Part shown: positions 18,786 to 29,117 of the stretch, one piece after another | Position numbering within the stretch: the stretch's first letter is position 1 | Layout of the letters: the number at the start of each line of letters is the position of its first letter | Assembly: GCA_964625575.1 (NCBI GenBank) | Contig: CAZVBQ010000015.1 | Location: forward strand, 25,062-89,061 | Reading direction: 5' to 3' | DNA length: 64,000 nucleotides | Source of the DNA: UTCHB3 sp964625575 | GTDB taxonomy: Bacteria; Bacteroidota; Ignavibacteria; Ignavibacteriales; Ignavibacteriaceae | Notes under the pieces: generated by a model | What the model saw: only the letters and a program-made list of their open reading frames with translations | Database searches by the model: none | Told to the model about the DNA's origin: nothing | Made by a program: the position numbers and the translations under genes

Positions 18786-19472
18786 CTATTCAACAATTGA
18801 AAGATAACGGTCAACTTCCGGAATTAACGGTGACCTTGAATAATCTGTTTTCAGGGAGATGAGAAGCTCTTTTGCCTGTTCTTTTTTGTCCATTTCAACG
18901 AGAACGATAGCTGCGCTTAGAAGATACTGCGCGTTCATGGGGTTTTCTTTTGAGAAAGAGGCAGCCTTTTCATAACTGTCAACTGCTTTGTCAAACTCTT
19001 TCTTGCCTTCAAAGTAACCGGCTTTACCAACTTCAGCAGCGGCTTTAAAGATCGGATTACCGCCCGAGTAGTCGTCATAATATTTGAAAGCCTCTTCAAG
19101 TTTTCCGAGATAGCTGTAAGCATTGGCAAGATATATCTTGGCTGCTTCACCGTTCTCAGTACCAGAATAAGTCTCAGCGATCTTTTTCAGGCCGGTGATC
19201 TTCTTCGCGGGATCGCCATCGATCGCCTGAAGGTATGCACCTGACTCATACTGAGGCAGAACGAGTGAGAGGGCTGTACCCGCCACATCGTTATTCTGCT
19301 TTTTGTTTATGTTGTAAAATACAAGCGCCGCGATTATCACGACAAACAGCGCGATACCGCCAAAAACATATTTTTTGTTATCGTCGTACCATCCAAGAAC
19401 CTTGTAATACAACTCTACAGAAGCTTCACGCTTTTCTTCTTTTGCTTTGAACTTGCTGATAGGTTTTGCCAT
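18786..19472 (-). CDS. Membrane-anchored tetratricopeptide-repeat protein
   Basis: The 228 residues start with a charged cytoplasmic segment (KFKAKEEKREASVELYYKVL), then one membrane helix at about residues 36-55 (KYVFGGIALFVVIIAALVFY). The rest is built of TPR-like helical pairs (AKIYLANAYSYLGKLEEAFKYYDDY, AAEVGKAGYFEGKKEFDKAVDSY). The layout resembles YfgM-type proteins, which hold TPR repeats on the outer face of the inner membrane and help exported proteins fold. The function here is inferred from layout only. It lies directly upstream of bshB1. Confidence 0.75.
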   Translation of the reverse strand: MAKPISKFKAKEEKREASVELYYKVLGWYDDNKKYVFGGIALFVVIIAALVFYNINKKQNNDVAGTALSLVLPQYESGAYLQAIDGDPAKKITGLKKIAETYSGTENGEAAKIYLANAYSYLGKLEEAFKYYDDYSGGNPIFKAAAEVGKAGYFEGKKEFDKAVDSYEKAASFSKENPMNAQYLLSAAIVLVEMDKKEQAKELLISLKTDYSRSPLIPEVDRYLSIVE

Positions 19473-19527
19473 TATTAACCTTTCTGAATTCTAAAAATTA
19501 CGAACAACAAAGATAACCGTAAATTAT

Positions 19528-20577
19528 TTAATTTCCTACACGAATATGGTTTGAATATATCCAGCCTTTCCCCTCCCGGAGAACTTCAACACGGTAAACA
19601 CCTTTCTTTTTTACAACAAAACCGACATCACTCCCGACCGTCTCGTCAATCACCGATCCGTTGTGAAGCAGCCTCAATTCAGAGAGATGTGTCGGTATCA
19701 GTACACGTAGATGGACTTTGTGACCGAACGGAATCGTGTCACCCATATTGTAAGTTTTCCCCTCTGATTCAGCGAAGAACCTGAAACCCGTCGCGTCACC
19801 GTGATAGTAGTTCGCCACGAAACTTCTCCCCTCCCGGAGGGCATCGATGATCAGTCTCTCGTTTTCTTTCTGTTTCACCGGATCACCGGTGGCTTCAATT
19901 CTTGTATCAAGAAGAACGTAGGTTCTGATCGATTTGAAAAGCACTTTATAAGGGAAGACCTCCACCTCGAAAAATCCCAGAAGATTAACCCGGTGAGCGT
20001 GCGCGTCAATTCCACCTATTGCTGTAACTTTGCGCTTAAGGTTTAGCTTGTCCCATACCTGAAGTGTCTCCTCAGGAGGTCTCTCAACACTCTTCAATGG
20101 ATGAACGAACGACTGGTATTTATTCTGTTCGGTCAGGTTTTCCATCCAAACCGACATATGATTCCAAATCTCGATTCCGGTAAATTCATCGATGTTCCAT
20201 TCTGTCCATGGGTATGGGGGGTGTTGCTCCATAGAGTTGCGTTTTTCGTGAGGATGTGCCAGGAAACCGATACCTCCGGCATCCTTCACTGCCTTTACAT
20301 ACTCTTTGGCAGGGGTTCTCGTTGAGAATGTTTTGTCTATTCCGATCGCGAGGAAGTGGTTCCTGTTCTCCTTGTCGTTTATCTCACACCCGACTATCAG
20401 CAGGGTGTTTCCGTAGTAACCTTCATATCCTTCATCCTTGGCACGGAGGGTGTTATGATCGGTCAGGATAATAAAATCGAGCCCTGACTCATTCGCGATG
20501 TTCGCGATCTCCCTTACATCTCCCGAGCCATCGGAAAATTTTGAATGTATGTGAACGGAGCCGGAGTAGGTGTACAA
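19528..20577 (-). CDS. PHP-domain metal-dependent phosphoesterase
   Basis: The 349 residues begin with a PHP domain: SVHIHSKFSDGSGD (HxH site, residues 8-21), DFIILTDHNTLRA, GCEINDKENRNHFLAIG and GIGFLAHPHEKRNS. The last metal site is IGGIDAHAHR. Such enzymes hydrolyse phosphoesters with a trinuclear metal centre. The C-terminal 90 residues form an Ig-like beta domain (KVHLRVLIPTHLSELRLLHNG). No ATG exists before the essential HIHS; the only start is a TTG at 20577. No ribosome site precedes it, because a 7-nt repeat array begins 7 nt upstream. The array may have replaced the original start region. Confidence 0.82.
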   Translation of the reverse strand: MYTYSGSVHIHSKFSDGSGDVREIANIANESGLDFIILTDHNTLRAKDEGYEGYYGNTLLIVGCEINDKENRNHFLAIGIDKTFSTRTPAKEYVKAVKDAGGIGFLAHPHEKRNSMEQHPPYPWTEWNIDEFTGIEIWNHMSVWMENLTEQNKYQSFVHPLKSVERPPEETLQVWDKLNLKRKVTAIGGIDAHAHRVNLLGFFEVEVFPYKVLFKSIRTYVLLDTRIEATGDPVKQKENERLIIDALREGRSFVANYYHGDATGFRFFAESEGKTYNMGDTIPFGHKVHLRVLIPTHLSELRLLHNGSVIDETVGSDVGFVVKKKGVYRVEVLREGKGWIYSNHIRVGN

Positions 20578-20583
20578 AGTGTC

Positions 20584-20604
20584 AGGTATTAGGTGTTAGG
20601 TATT
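20584..20604. repeat. Short heptamer array next to a start codon
   Basis: Three 7-nt units (AGGTATT, AGGTGTT, AGGTATT) lie 7 nt from the TTG start of the PHP gene. Read on the minus strand they occupy the place where the ribosome site should be. The remaining 209 bp up to the next gene holds a GC-rich hairpin-forming stretch near 20691-20717 and otherwise nothing I can assign. Confidence 0.75.
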
Positions 20605-20813
20605 ATTTAAAGTGGTTGAGCTGAATATAGCTCATGAAACAGTAACGAAACTTACTAAACAGCGGTCATATAATCAATTAAAATATTGATGCCGGTAACG
20701 GGGGTTGCACACCCGGCAGGAATTATTGCCGTGAAGAATTTGTTATCCATAAAAAAAGATAAGTGTAAACCGCTAGCGACATGATTTAAGAACAGTACAC
20801 AGGAGTTAAGATC

Positions 20814-21482
20814 GTGCCCGAAAACACGAAAATGACCGTTGAGATATGGAGCGACATCGCTTGTCCATTCTGTTATCTCGGTAAAAAGAAATTTGAAAGA
20901 TCACTCGAAAATTTTGAAAACAGGGATCAAATAGAAGTCATCTGGAAAAGCTTTCAGCTTAATCCGGATCAGAAGACCGACCCCACTGCAAGTCTTACAG
21001 AATACCTTGCGCGGGAAAAAAACTGGGATCCCGCGATGGTGGAACAGACATACGAGAGAATATCTGAATCAGGAAAGAATTACGGGATAAGCTACGATTT
21101 CAGCAGCGCGGTACCGGCTAACACCCTGAAAGCGCACATTCTTCTTCACCTTGCCAAAAAGGGGGGTAAACAAAACGAAGTTAAAGAATCACTCTTTGAA
21201 GCCTACTTTGCTGAAGGGAAAAACGTTGATGATCCGGCGGTTCTCGCCGGGATAGCTGAAAAGCACGGACTTGCAACAAAAGAGCTTGAGCAGTCATTTG
21301 AGGATGAAGAACTCATCTATGAGGTGAGACAAGATATCTACGAAGCACGACAGCTCGGTATCACGGGTGTCCCATTCTTCGTATACAACGGGAAATACGG
21401 GATCAGTGGCGCGCAGGATGACCGCCTTTTCACCGGCACCCTCCAAAAATCATTCGATGAATGGCAATCCCCCAATAATTAA
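20814..21482 (+). CDS. DsbA-family (FrnE-like) thioredoxin-fold protein
   Basis: The 222 residues show EIWSDIACPFCYLGKKKFE with the CPFC redox motif (C17, C20) and the cis-proline segment LGITGVPFFVYNGKYGISGAQ. This is the FrnE/2-hydroxychromene-2-carboxylate isomerase-like branch of the DsbA superfamily. There is no signal peptide, so it acts in the cytoplasm as an oxidoreductase or isomerase of thiols. Its location near bshB1 fits a low-molecular-weight thiol partner, but that is inference. AGGAG, 8 nt upstream, supports the GTG start at 20814. Confidence 0.87.
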   Translation: MPENTKMTVEIWSDIACPFCYLGKKKFERSLENFENRDQIEVIWKSFQLNPDQKTDPTASLTEYLAREKNWDPAMVEQTYERISESGKNYGISYDFSSAVPANTLKAHILLHLAKKGGKQNEVKESLFEAYFAEGKNVDDPAVLAGIAEKHGLATKELEQSFEDEELIYEVRQDIYEARQLGITGVPFFVYNGKYGISGAQDDRLFTGTLQKSFDEWQSPNN

Positions 21483-21492
21483 CAAAAAAAAA

Positions 21493-21514
21493 GAGGGCTG
21501 ATCCTTCAGCCCTC
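21493..21514 (-). terminator. Intrinsic terminator of the aldehyde dehydrogenase gene
   Basis: GAGGGCTG (21493-21500) and CAGCCCTC (21507-21514) form an 8-bp stem with a 6-nt loop, followed on the minus strand by nine T. The 3' part of the hairpin on the plus strand is itself made of the same words as the adjoining heptamer array (TGAGGGC, TGAAGGA read on the minus strand). Confidence 0.85.
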
Positions 21515-21577
21515 AAATTTCATCCTTCAAAAATTCAGCCTTCACCCTTCAGTCCACCGCAGGCGGATCACCCTTCA
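21507..21577. repeat. Degenerate heptamer array with embedded 15-nt hairpin
   Basis: On the minus strand the array begins at the TGA stop of the aldehyde dehydrogenase gene and runs in TGAAGGN-type units of mostly 7 nt to the terminator. Inside it is the hairpin TCCACC-GCA-GGCGGA (21553-21567). On the minus strand this reads ATCCGCC-TGC-GGTGGAC; the same 7+7 arms recur at 54848-54864 next to another array of the same words. Confidence 0.8.
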
Positions 21578-23152
21578 AAACTTAAACTCATCAATTATCT
21601 TCTGAATTTCCGCTTTCGAGAGGGTTTTGGGTTCCGTGCTGTCCTCTTTTTCCTCAGCCGGCTTCGAGGATTGACTTCCTTTGAACGGTTCGTTTATCAC
21701 GGGGTTGCCCGCGCGCGCGCGGAGGCGTTCCTCAATCTCCTGCAAGTAGCTGTTCGACCGTGTTACGGTCTCGCCCATGCCGGAAACAGTGCTCCCCTGA
21801 TTAACCGGGTTCACTTCAAAAGCCAGGTACTTGATATTCATCAGATGCTTGGCAGAAACGTTTTCAGAGATTATCGAACCTCCCCACGTTCCGGGGCCAA
21901 GAGTAAGAGATGGAAGCAAGGCAGTTGTATAACCTACCGCTCCAATCGACGAAACCGTGTTGCAGAGGATCCTGAAAGCAGGTTTCTCGAGCGCGAACTT
22001 CATAATAACTTCCTGATCGTTTGAGTGGATCACCATCGTGTGGCCGACACCGCCGAATTGCAGCAGGTCGATACATTTATGGCAACCTTCCAACCAACCG
22101 TCGACTGTGTAGAAAGCAAGAATCGGTGAGAGTTTTTCGTAAGAAAGTGGCTCACTTTTGCCGACAGCCTCACACTCTGCGACAAGAACAGTAGTGTTTT
22201 CAGGTACACTGAATCCGGCATACTGCGCTATCCATGTGGCCGGTTTACCGACGATCTCGGGGTTTATTCTCCCGGCATTCAGAATCGCGTTTCCGAGTTT
22301 TTTCTTCTCATCACCGTTCACGAAGTAACATCCAGCGGCTTTTGCCTCTTTGATCACTTGCTCGCGGATTGACCTGTCAACGATCATCGCCTGCTCAGAG
22401 GAGCATAGGGTACCGTTATCAAATGTTGTTCCATAAACAATATCAAGCACTGCCTTCTTTACATTGGCAGTTTTTTCAATGAACGCGGGCACATTTCCGG
22501 AGCCGACACCATAGGCGGGTTTTCCGGAACTGTAGGCAGCTTTAACCATCGGCGTGCTTCCCGTGGCGAGTATTACACCGATGTTTTTATCATGCATCAG
22601 AGCGTCCGTTCCTTCAAGAGTCGGAGTGGTGAGGCACTGCACCAAACCCTTTGGAGCGCCTGCCTTTTCTGCCGCGTCTGCAACCACCTTGAGTGCTTCG
22701 GCGGTCGAGTTCACCGTCCGGGGATGTGGCGAGGCAACAATTCCGTTGCGGCATTTAAGGGAAATGATTGCCTTGAACATCGCGGTTGATGTCGGATTGG
22801 TCGATGGCACCAAAGCGGCTACTACACCCATCGGTTCGGCAATTTTAAGAACCTTGCCATTGTGAAGACTTTCGATGACACCGCATGTCTTCAGATCTTT
22901 GATCGACTCCCAAACATTTTTTGTGGCAAACTGGTTTTTGATCACCTTGTCCTGCCACTTCCCGAAGCCACTCTCTTCACTCGCCATTTTCGCGAGTCGT
23001 TCGGCCCCGGCATACCCGGCATCCGCCATTGCTTTCACAATACGGTCAACCTGATCCTGTGAAAAATGTTTAAACTCAAGCTGGGCTTCCCTTGCTTTTC
23101 TTGAAAGCTCTCTTGCTTCCTGAATAGAGAGAAGATCTTTATCGATGTTCAT
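21575..23152 (-). CDS. Acylating (CoA-dependent) acetaldehyde dehydrogenase with C-terminal tail
   Basis: This enzyme converts aldehyde, CoA and NAD to acyl-CoA and NADH. The 525 residues show the family segments EPMGVVAALVPSTNPTSTA, GVGSGNVPAFIE and the catalytic-cysteine motif GTTFDNGTLCSSEQ (near residue 255), as in EutE and the aldehyde half of AdhE. There is no alcohol dehydrogenase domain. After the fold ends (near TVTRSNSYLQEIEERLRARAG), a flexible linker rich in Ser, Pro, Glu and Lys leads to a short predicted amphipathic helix, LSKAEIQKIIDEFKF, at the very end. This linker-plus-helix form is like encapsulation peptides that load enzymes into bacterial microcompartments. No shell protein gene is in the window. 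Confidence 0.9.
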   Translation of the reverse strand: MNIDKDLLSIQEARELSRKAREAQLEFKHFSQDQVDRIVKAMADAGYAGAERLAKMASEESGFGKWQDKVIKNQFATKNVWESIKDLKTCGVIESLHNGKVLKIAEPMGVVAALVPSTNPTSTAMFKAIISLKCRNGIVASPHPRTVNSTAEALKVVADAAEKAGAPKGLVQCLTTPTLEGTDALMHDKNIGVILATGSTPMVKAAYSSGKPAYGVGSGNVPAFIEKTANVKKAVLDIVYGTTFDNGTLCSSEQAMIVDRSIREQVIKEAKAAGCYFVNGDEKKKLGNAILNAGRINPEIVGKPATWIAQYAGFSVPENTTVLVAECEAVGKSEPLSYEKLSPILAFYTVDGWLEGCHKCIDLLQFGGVGHTMVIHSNDQEVIMKFALEKPAFRILCNTVSSIGAVGYTTALLPSLTLGPGTWGGSIISENVSAKHLMNIKYLAFEVNPVNQGSTVSGMGETVTRSNSYLQEIEERLRARAGNPVINEPFKGSQSSKPAEEKEDSTEPKTLSKAEIQKIIDEFKF

Positions 23153-23302
23153 TTGAATTTCCTAAAAAAATTACGTCACCAAATATATCTATAATCATGC
23201 TAACTTTCAAGGGAACTTGCTCTTTCCGCGCGGATGATCCACCCGATAACGACTCTGGCGCGCGATGGTAAAATAAATGGACGCGATTGTCTAAATTATT
23301 GA

Positions 23303-23331
23303 TTGTTGAATGATATAAATATCTATTTTTG
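23303..23331 (+). promoter_or_regulatory. Bacteroidota-type promoter candidate
   Basis: TTG (23303-23305) is followed after 18 nt by TATTTTTG (23324-23331), about 50 nt before the first hybrid kinase. The spacing is slightly short for the consensus. Confidence 0.45.
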
Positions 23332-23380
23332 TGTTAAATTCAAATTCCATTAACGCGTCATTCTGAAGAGAAACCGGAAG

Positions 23381-26300
23381 ATGTACAGGAAATCGATTGT
23401 AAGTATTTCATCAATTGCCCTGACGATCATCATCGCGACAGCATATACCGCCACCGGTCTTTTCAGCATGATGGTGACCGAGATTCCCGGGCGAATATCG
23501 ATAATCTGGCTTCCCTCCGGAATCGCCCTTGCCGCCGCCATAATTTACGGCCGCCGCTCACTTTACGGCATCGCTTTGGGTGCTTTCGTTGTAAATCTTA
23601 TAGGCCATACTCAAAATTACTCTCTTGTTTCAATACTATTAAGCGTGGTTGTCACTGCAGGTTCGGTTATTCAGGCTTTTCCAGGAAAAGAGGTGATCTC
23701 GAGAATTCTCAAAGGGCATAATCCTCTCGACTCCGCCAACTATGCAATAAAATACTTTTTGACCCTCCCCGTTCCCGGAGTTGTAGCCGCCTTGATCGGG
23801 GTACCCGCCCTGGTGGTTGCGGGCGCTCTCTCCCCGGACCTCGCCGGCAATTCATTTATTTTCTGGTGCATCGGTGACACCTTGGGGATGATATTTTTCG
23901 CGACACTTCTGTTGGTTGGGCAGTTGAAGACGACAGACGTTACACCCGTTCTGATATCATAAATTCTGCGCTTCTTTACGGGCTTTTGTTGATCGTCTCC
24001 ATCACGGTTCTGACCCAGCTTGTCCTGCCGGTAGAATGGGATGTAAGGATCCAAGCGACCACTCTCTTTGTGGCGATCTGGATCGCCTTTAAATACGGGA
24101 TCAGGGGCGCGGTGCTTGCAATAGCGATCATCACGATAGTTGGAACAACGGCGCGGTGCCCGGACAGGGCCCCTTCGCGGTTAAAGACAGCACTTACACA
24201 CTTCTCCACATTCAGGTTTATATCACCGTGGTAACGGTTACACTTCTCACCATTTCAATGTCGATTGAGGCTTTCAGGAAAGCAGAAGCTGAATTGCAGA
24301 GCGCGAACAAGGTGCTTGAATCGGAGAAGGACAGAATTGAAATAGCTATGTCGATGGGAGGAATAGGAACATGGGAGTATGACCTTGCTTCCAATAAATT
24401 CCTGCCTGACCCCAACGTTTTGGAAGTCTTAAAAATTGATCTGTCAAAATATTCCGGAACTATAGAAGGCTTCCTGAAATACGTCCACCCTGAGGATCAC
24501 AAAGTTATTACAAACGGCCTCCAGACACTAATACAAAGGGGAGGCACTTTCGATCTCGAGTACAGGTCAAACCCTGAACACGGCAATTTAAAATTTTTTA
24601 TATCCCGCGCCCGGTTGATGATGAAGGATGGCAAACCGCACAGGTTGATGGGTGTAACAGTTGACGTGACCGAAACAAAGCAGTCGGCCCTCCGGCTTGA
24701 ATCACAACGGAACGCGCTCCGGAATGCCGCCGGAATGCTCGAAAAGTTCGACGTTGAATCCGAAAACTCTTTAGGGCATATTACATCCCTCGCGGCAGCT
24801 ACACTTAATTGCGGCAGGGCTGGTATCTGGAAGTTCAGTCACGACATGCGCGTTCTAAACGAGGTCGACTCCTTCAACGCGCATGATGGCAGTCACTCAT
24901 CGGGTTTCAGTATCAAGCTTTCGCACTCACCATCATACATGATGGCGGTGTACCAAAGCGGGGTGATCAGCATCGAAAACACCCTGACAGATCAGCGTAC
25001 CTCGGGGTTCAACGCGGAATAACTTCTGCCGAACAAGGTGTTCGCACTGCTTGATGTAATTCTTTACCGTGATTCAAAACCCGTCGCTCTACTCAGGGTT
25101 GAAGAAGTTGGCAAGCCAAGGAAATGGCTTGATGAAGAGATAATCTTCCTCTCTTCCCTCGCCGATTTTATTAGCCTCGCTTTTGAGACAAATAAAAGAA
25201 AAAAAGCCGAAAAGGAACTGTCACTCGCTAATGAGTACCTCGAAGAAACGATTAAGGAGCGGACCTCCGAGCTAAGAGCAAGCAAAAAGCTGCTTCAAGA
25301 TATTCTTGACAATTCGTCTGCCATAATTTACGCGAAAGATACCGCAGGCAAATATAACATCTGTAACAACGCCTTCCTTAATGCAAGCGGTAAAAGGAAA
25401 GGTGACGTGATCGGAATGACTGACTATGATATTTTTCCAGCTCATGTGGCTCTCGAATTTAGCAAGACTGATGCAACACTTCTGGAGGGAAAAAAATCAA
25501 AACAGATCGAAGAGAGAATTTTTGTGAACGGGGAAGAAAAAACTTTTCTTTCTTTGAAGTTCCCTATGATCGGTCTCGACGGTACCCCTCACGGTGTCTG
25601 CGGAATGTCGACAGATATCACAATGATGAAAGATTTCCAGCAGGAACTGAAGGAAGCAAAGGAAGAAGCCGAAAGGGCAACCATTGCAAAAAGTCAGTTC
25701 CTTGCAACAATGTCGCACGAGATCCGCACTCCAATGAACGCGATAATAGGGCTTTCACACCTCACTTTACAGTCGTCACTCGACAAAAAACAGCACGACT
25801 ATCTTGAGAAAATTGAACGCTCCGCGATCTCCCTGCTCGGAATAATCAACGACATACTCGATTTCTCAAAGATCGAAGCCGGCAGAATGGATATCGAAAA
25901 TATAGAATTCGATCTTAACAAGGTGCTTGAAAACGTTGTTACCGTGATCAGCCAAAAGCATCGGAGAAAGATATTGAACTTGCAGTGCGGCTCGACCGGA
26001 ATGTACCCGTTGATCTGATCGGCGATCCACTAAGAATCGGACAGATACTGACCAATTTTTGCAGCAACGCGGTAAAATTTACCGGTCATGGTGAGATAGT
26101 TATAAGCGTTGATCAGGAGTATGAAGGTATCAACGATGTAAAACTGGTTTTTAGTGTGTCCGATACCGGTATCGGGATGTCGAGAGAGCAGTCGAATTCA
26201 CTCTTCAAGGCTTTCTCTCAAGCCGACAGTTCTACCACCAGAAAGTATGGTGGCACAGGGCTTGGGCTCGTGATCTCGAAAAGCTCGCGAACCTCATGGG

Positions 26301-27936
26301 AGGTGATGCCTGGGTTGAAAGTACCGAGGGCCACGGAAGCACCTTCTATTTCTCCGGACTTTTCGGAAAGCAGACCAGGCAGCGATTCCACGAATATTAT
26401 ACCCGGGTTGATATCGCCGGTAAGCGGGTGTTGATCTGTGACGACAATAAGACAGCACGTCAGATCTTTACTGAAACCCTACAGGATCTCCGGTTCAGAG
26501 TTGACGCCGTTGAGTCCGGTCAGGAAGCAATTCAGATTCTCGAGCGTGATGATGACCCTCCCTTCGATCTCCTCCTACTCGACTGGAGAATGCCCGGAAT
26601 GGACGGACTCCAAACCATCGAAAAGATCCGTGGAAACAGTAAGATAAAGCATCAGCCCGTAACCATCATGGTTTCCGCGTTCAGCGACTATGAGCTGCTT
26701 GAAAAAGCACGGCAACACGGTATAGATGTGGTACTTCACAAACCGGTTCCCTATTCCACCCTCTTCGATGGCATTATGAGGGCTATTGGCAAACAGATGG
26801 AAACCGCGATGCACAAAGATGTCCTCTCTCTTGAATCGAAGGCTGACCTGACCCCGATACAGGGTGCGAGAATACTTCTGACTGAGGACAACGAAATAAA
26901 CCAGCAGGTGGCATCAGAGCTTCTGGAAAGTGCAGGCTTCCTGGTTGACTTGGCGAACGACGGAAGTGAGGCAATCTCAATTCTGAACGACGAATATGAT
27001 TCAGGCGGCTACGATTTGGTGTTCATGGATCTTCTGATGCCGGTTCTTGACGGATATTCAGCGACGCGTGAGATGAGGAAAAACCCCCGTTTCGCTGAAC
27101 TGCCGGTGATCGCCATGACTGCCGACGCGATGTCGGGGATCAAAGAAAAATGCCTCGAAGCAGGTATGAACGATTATATAACCAAACCGCTCGATCCTCA
27201 ATCGGTCTTCCGCGTAATGGTTGAGTGGATAAAACCACAAAAAAGATCTGATACTTACACACCAATAGTCGCGATGAAGGAAGAGACTGTTCAGGTGACA
27301 CTTCCGGATCTCGAAGGGTTCGATACCCGTCTCGGGTTGCTGCGGGTGAACGCGAATGTAAAACTCTACAAAAACCTTCTTCTGAAATTTCTTGAGTCGA
27401 ATGAGAGCGCGGTGGATGATATAAGGGGTAATTACAACTCCGGAGATAAGGAAACAGCGATAAGAATTGCACACACGCTGAAAGGTGTCGCCGGGAATCT
27501 GGGTCACGAAATTCTTCAGGAAGAAGCTGCCAAGGTGGAGCAGGAGCTTAAAAACAATCCCTTGGCTGACCTTGACATGCTCCTCGGAAACCTCGAAAAC
27601 GTACTCTCGCCCGCGCTGAAAGAGATCAGCAGATGGAAGAAGGTGCTTGAAGATGGTAAACCCAATGACTCCTCATCCTCCGTTTCCGGTGAGGTAGACA
27701 TGGAACTTCTGCGAGAACTCTGCTCTGAACTCGAAGACCTCCTCAAATCAGATGACTTTGAAGCTTCGTATAAAATAGAAGAAATTATAGGCATGCCGGG
27801 TATCCACGGATTTGCCGGCCCCCTTAAACAGATGATCAAAAAAATTAAGAAATACGATTTTGAAGCCGCCCTGGAAGATTTTTATCAATTTAAAATGGAA
27901 GCCTTCAAAAACGAAATGCAAATGAATGGAGATTAA
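23381..27936 (+). pseudogene. Hybrid histidine kinase (MASE1-PAS-GAF-PAS-HisKA-HATPase-REC-REC-Hpt), disrupted
   Basis: When the frames are joined, one protein of about 1,515 residues results. A MASE1 membrane sensor comes first, followed by a PAS domain (WEYDLASNKFLPDPNVLEVL), a GAF domain and a second PAS domain. Then come HisKA (FLATMSHEIRTPMNAIIGLSHL), HATPase (KYGGTGLGLVISK), two receiver domains (LLLLDWRMPGMDGL; LVFMDLLMPVLDGYSA) and an Hpt domain (IAHTLKGVAGNLG). The frame is broken by apparent single-base losses near 23928, 24147, 25958 and 26280, plus an in-frame TAA at 25020. Each shift is repaired by restoring one base in a short run and then gives well-conserved protein across the join. 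Either the gene is decaying or the assembly has indel errors here. Confidence 0.85.
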
Positions 27937-29115
27937 TGTGGACCTTGCAGCTGCAAGAATTCTTATTGTTGATGACACGCCTGAGAATATCGACCTCCTT
28001 GGTGAACTTCTTTCAGGTTATAAGAGAAGTGTCGCCCTGAATGGTGAAAAAGCACTTAAAATCGCGACCGGACCCAATACTCCGGATCTCATCCTTCTTG
28101 ACGTGATGATGCCCGGAATGGACGGGTTTGAAGTCTGTAGAAGATTAAAAGCGGACGAAAAAACGAGAGACATCCCCGTGATATTTATAACTGCAAAAAA
28201 TTCAGTTGAAGATGAAACACAGGGTCTCGAATTGGGAGCGGTCGATTTTATTCCCAAGCCAATCAGTCCACCGGTAGTGCTCGCGAGGGTAAAAAACCAT
28301 CTGAGGCTTAAATTCTTCAGCCAGATGCTTAAGTCGAAAAACCTGGAACTCGCGGAACGTAACCAGTACATCACAGATAGTATCCGATATGCCCAGAAAA
28401 TTCAATCGGCCATTCTTCCTAATCATAAAATGCTCGACAGATCATTGATCAACGGTGATGTGATCTTTAAACCAAAGGATATAGCAAGCGGCGATTTCTT
28501 CTGGTGTGCCGAAGTTGAAGGGTTGGTGTTTGTCGCCGTGGTCGACTGTACCGGGCATGGTGTACCCGGGGCCTTCATGTCGATGATCGGGAACACATTG
28601 CTTAACGACATAGTAAAGATTAAAAAGTTACCGACCCGGGAAGGATCCTTGAAATGCTCGACCAAGGGGTGAACCTCGAAATGAACAAGGAAGAAAACAC
28701 GGATACCATGGATGGCATGGATGTTGCCATTTGCGCGATAAATAGAAATGAATCCAGGCTCGATTTCGCCGGAGCTTACAGACCACTTTTATACATGGAC
28801 AATGGCGACCTGATGGAAGTAAAGGGGACAAAGAAATCGATTGGTGATCCTAAAAAAGAGAATCATTTTGTAACCACTTCCATAAAATTGGACGGTTCGA
28901 CCGTTGTGTATCTCTTCTCTGACGGACTTGTTGACCAGAACAATGGCACCGGTGAGAAGTTTGGCCTCCAGAATCTTCGTGAATTCATCAAGAAGAAGGC
29001 GACTCTCCCCATTAGTAAACAAAAAGAGCTGCTTAATAAAATCATCGACGACTTCATGGGAGATGAGATTCAGCGCGATGATATTACAGTGGCAATATTT
29101 AAACCAACCGATTAA
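27926..29115 (+). pseudogene. Response regulator with SpoIIE/PP2C phosphatase domain (SiaA/RsbU-like), one frameshift
   Basis: The N-terminal receiver domain (ARILIVDDTPENIDLL; phospho-acceptor in LILLDVMMPGMDG) is joined by a helix (YITDSIRYAQKIQSAILP) to a SpoIIE-type phosphatase domain (DIASGDFFWCAEVEG, VVDCTGHGVPGAFMSMIG, VYLFSDGLVDQNNG, RDDITVAIFKP). This type dephosphorylates a partner-switching protein when its receiver is phosphorylated. A one-base loss near 28630 splits the phosphatase domain; restoring an A there gives a continuous frame. The start overlaps the end of the kinase gene. The nearby siaB- and siaC-like genes give the likely substrate. Confidence 0.85.
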
Positions 29116-29117
29116 CA

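Noticed and set aside
20691..20717. GC-rich stretch GCCGG...CCGGC as a tRNA or riboswitch
   Set aside because: No tRNA arms, anticodon or T-loop can be fitted, and I recognise no riboswitch core; the stem can be drawn in several ways.
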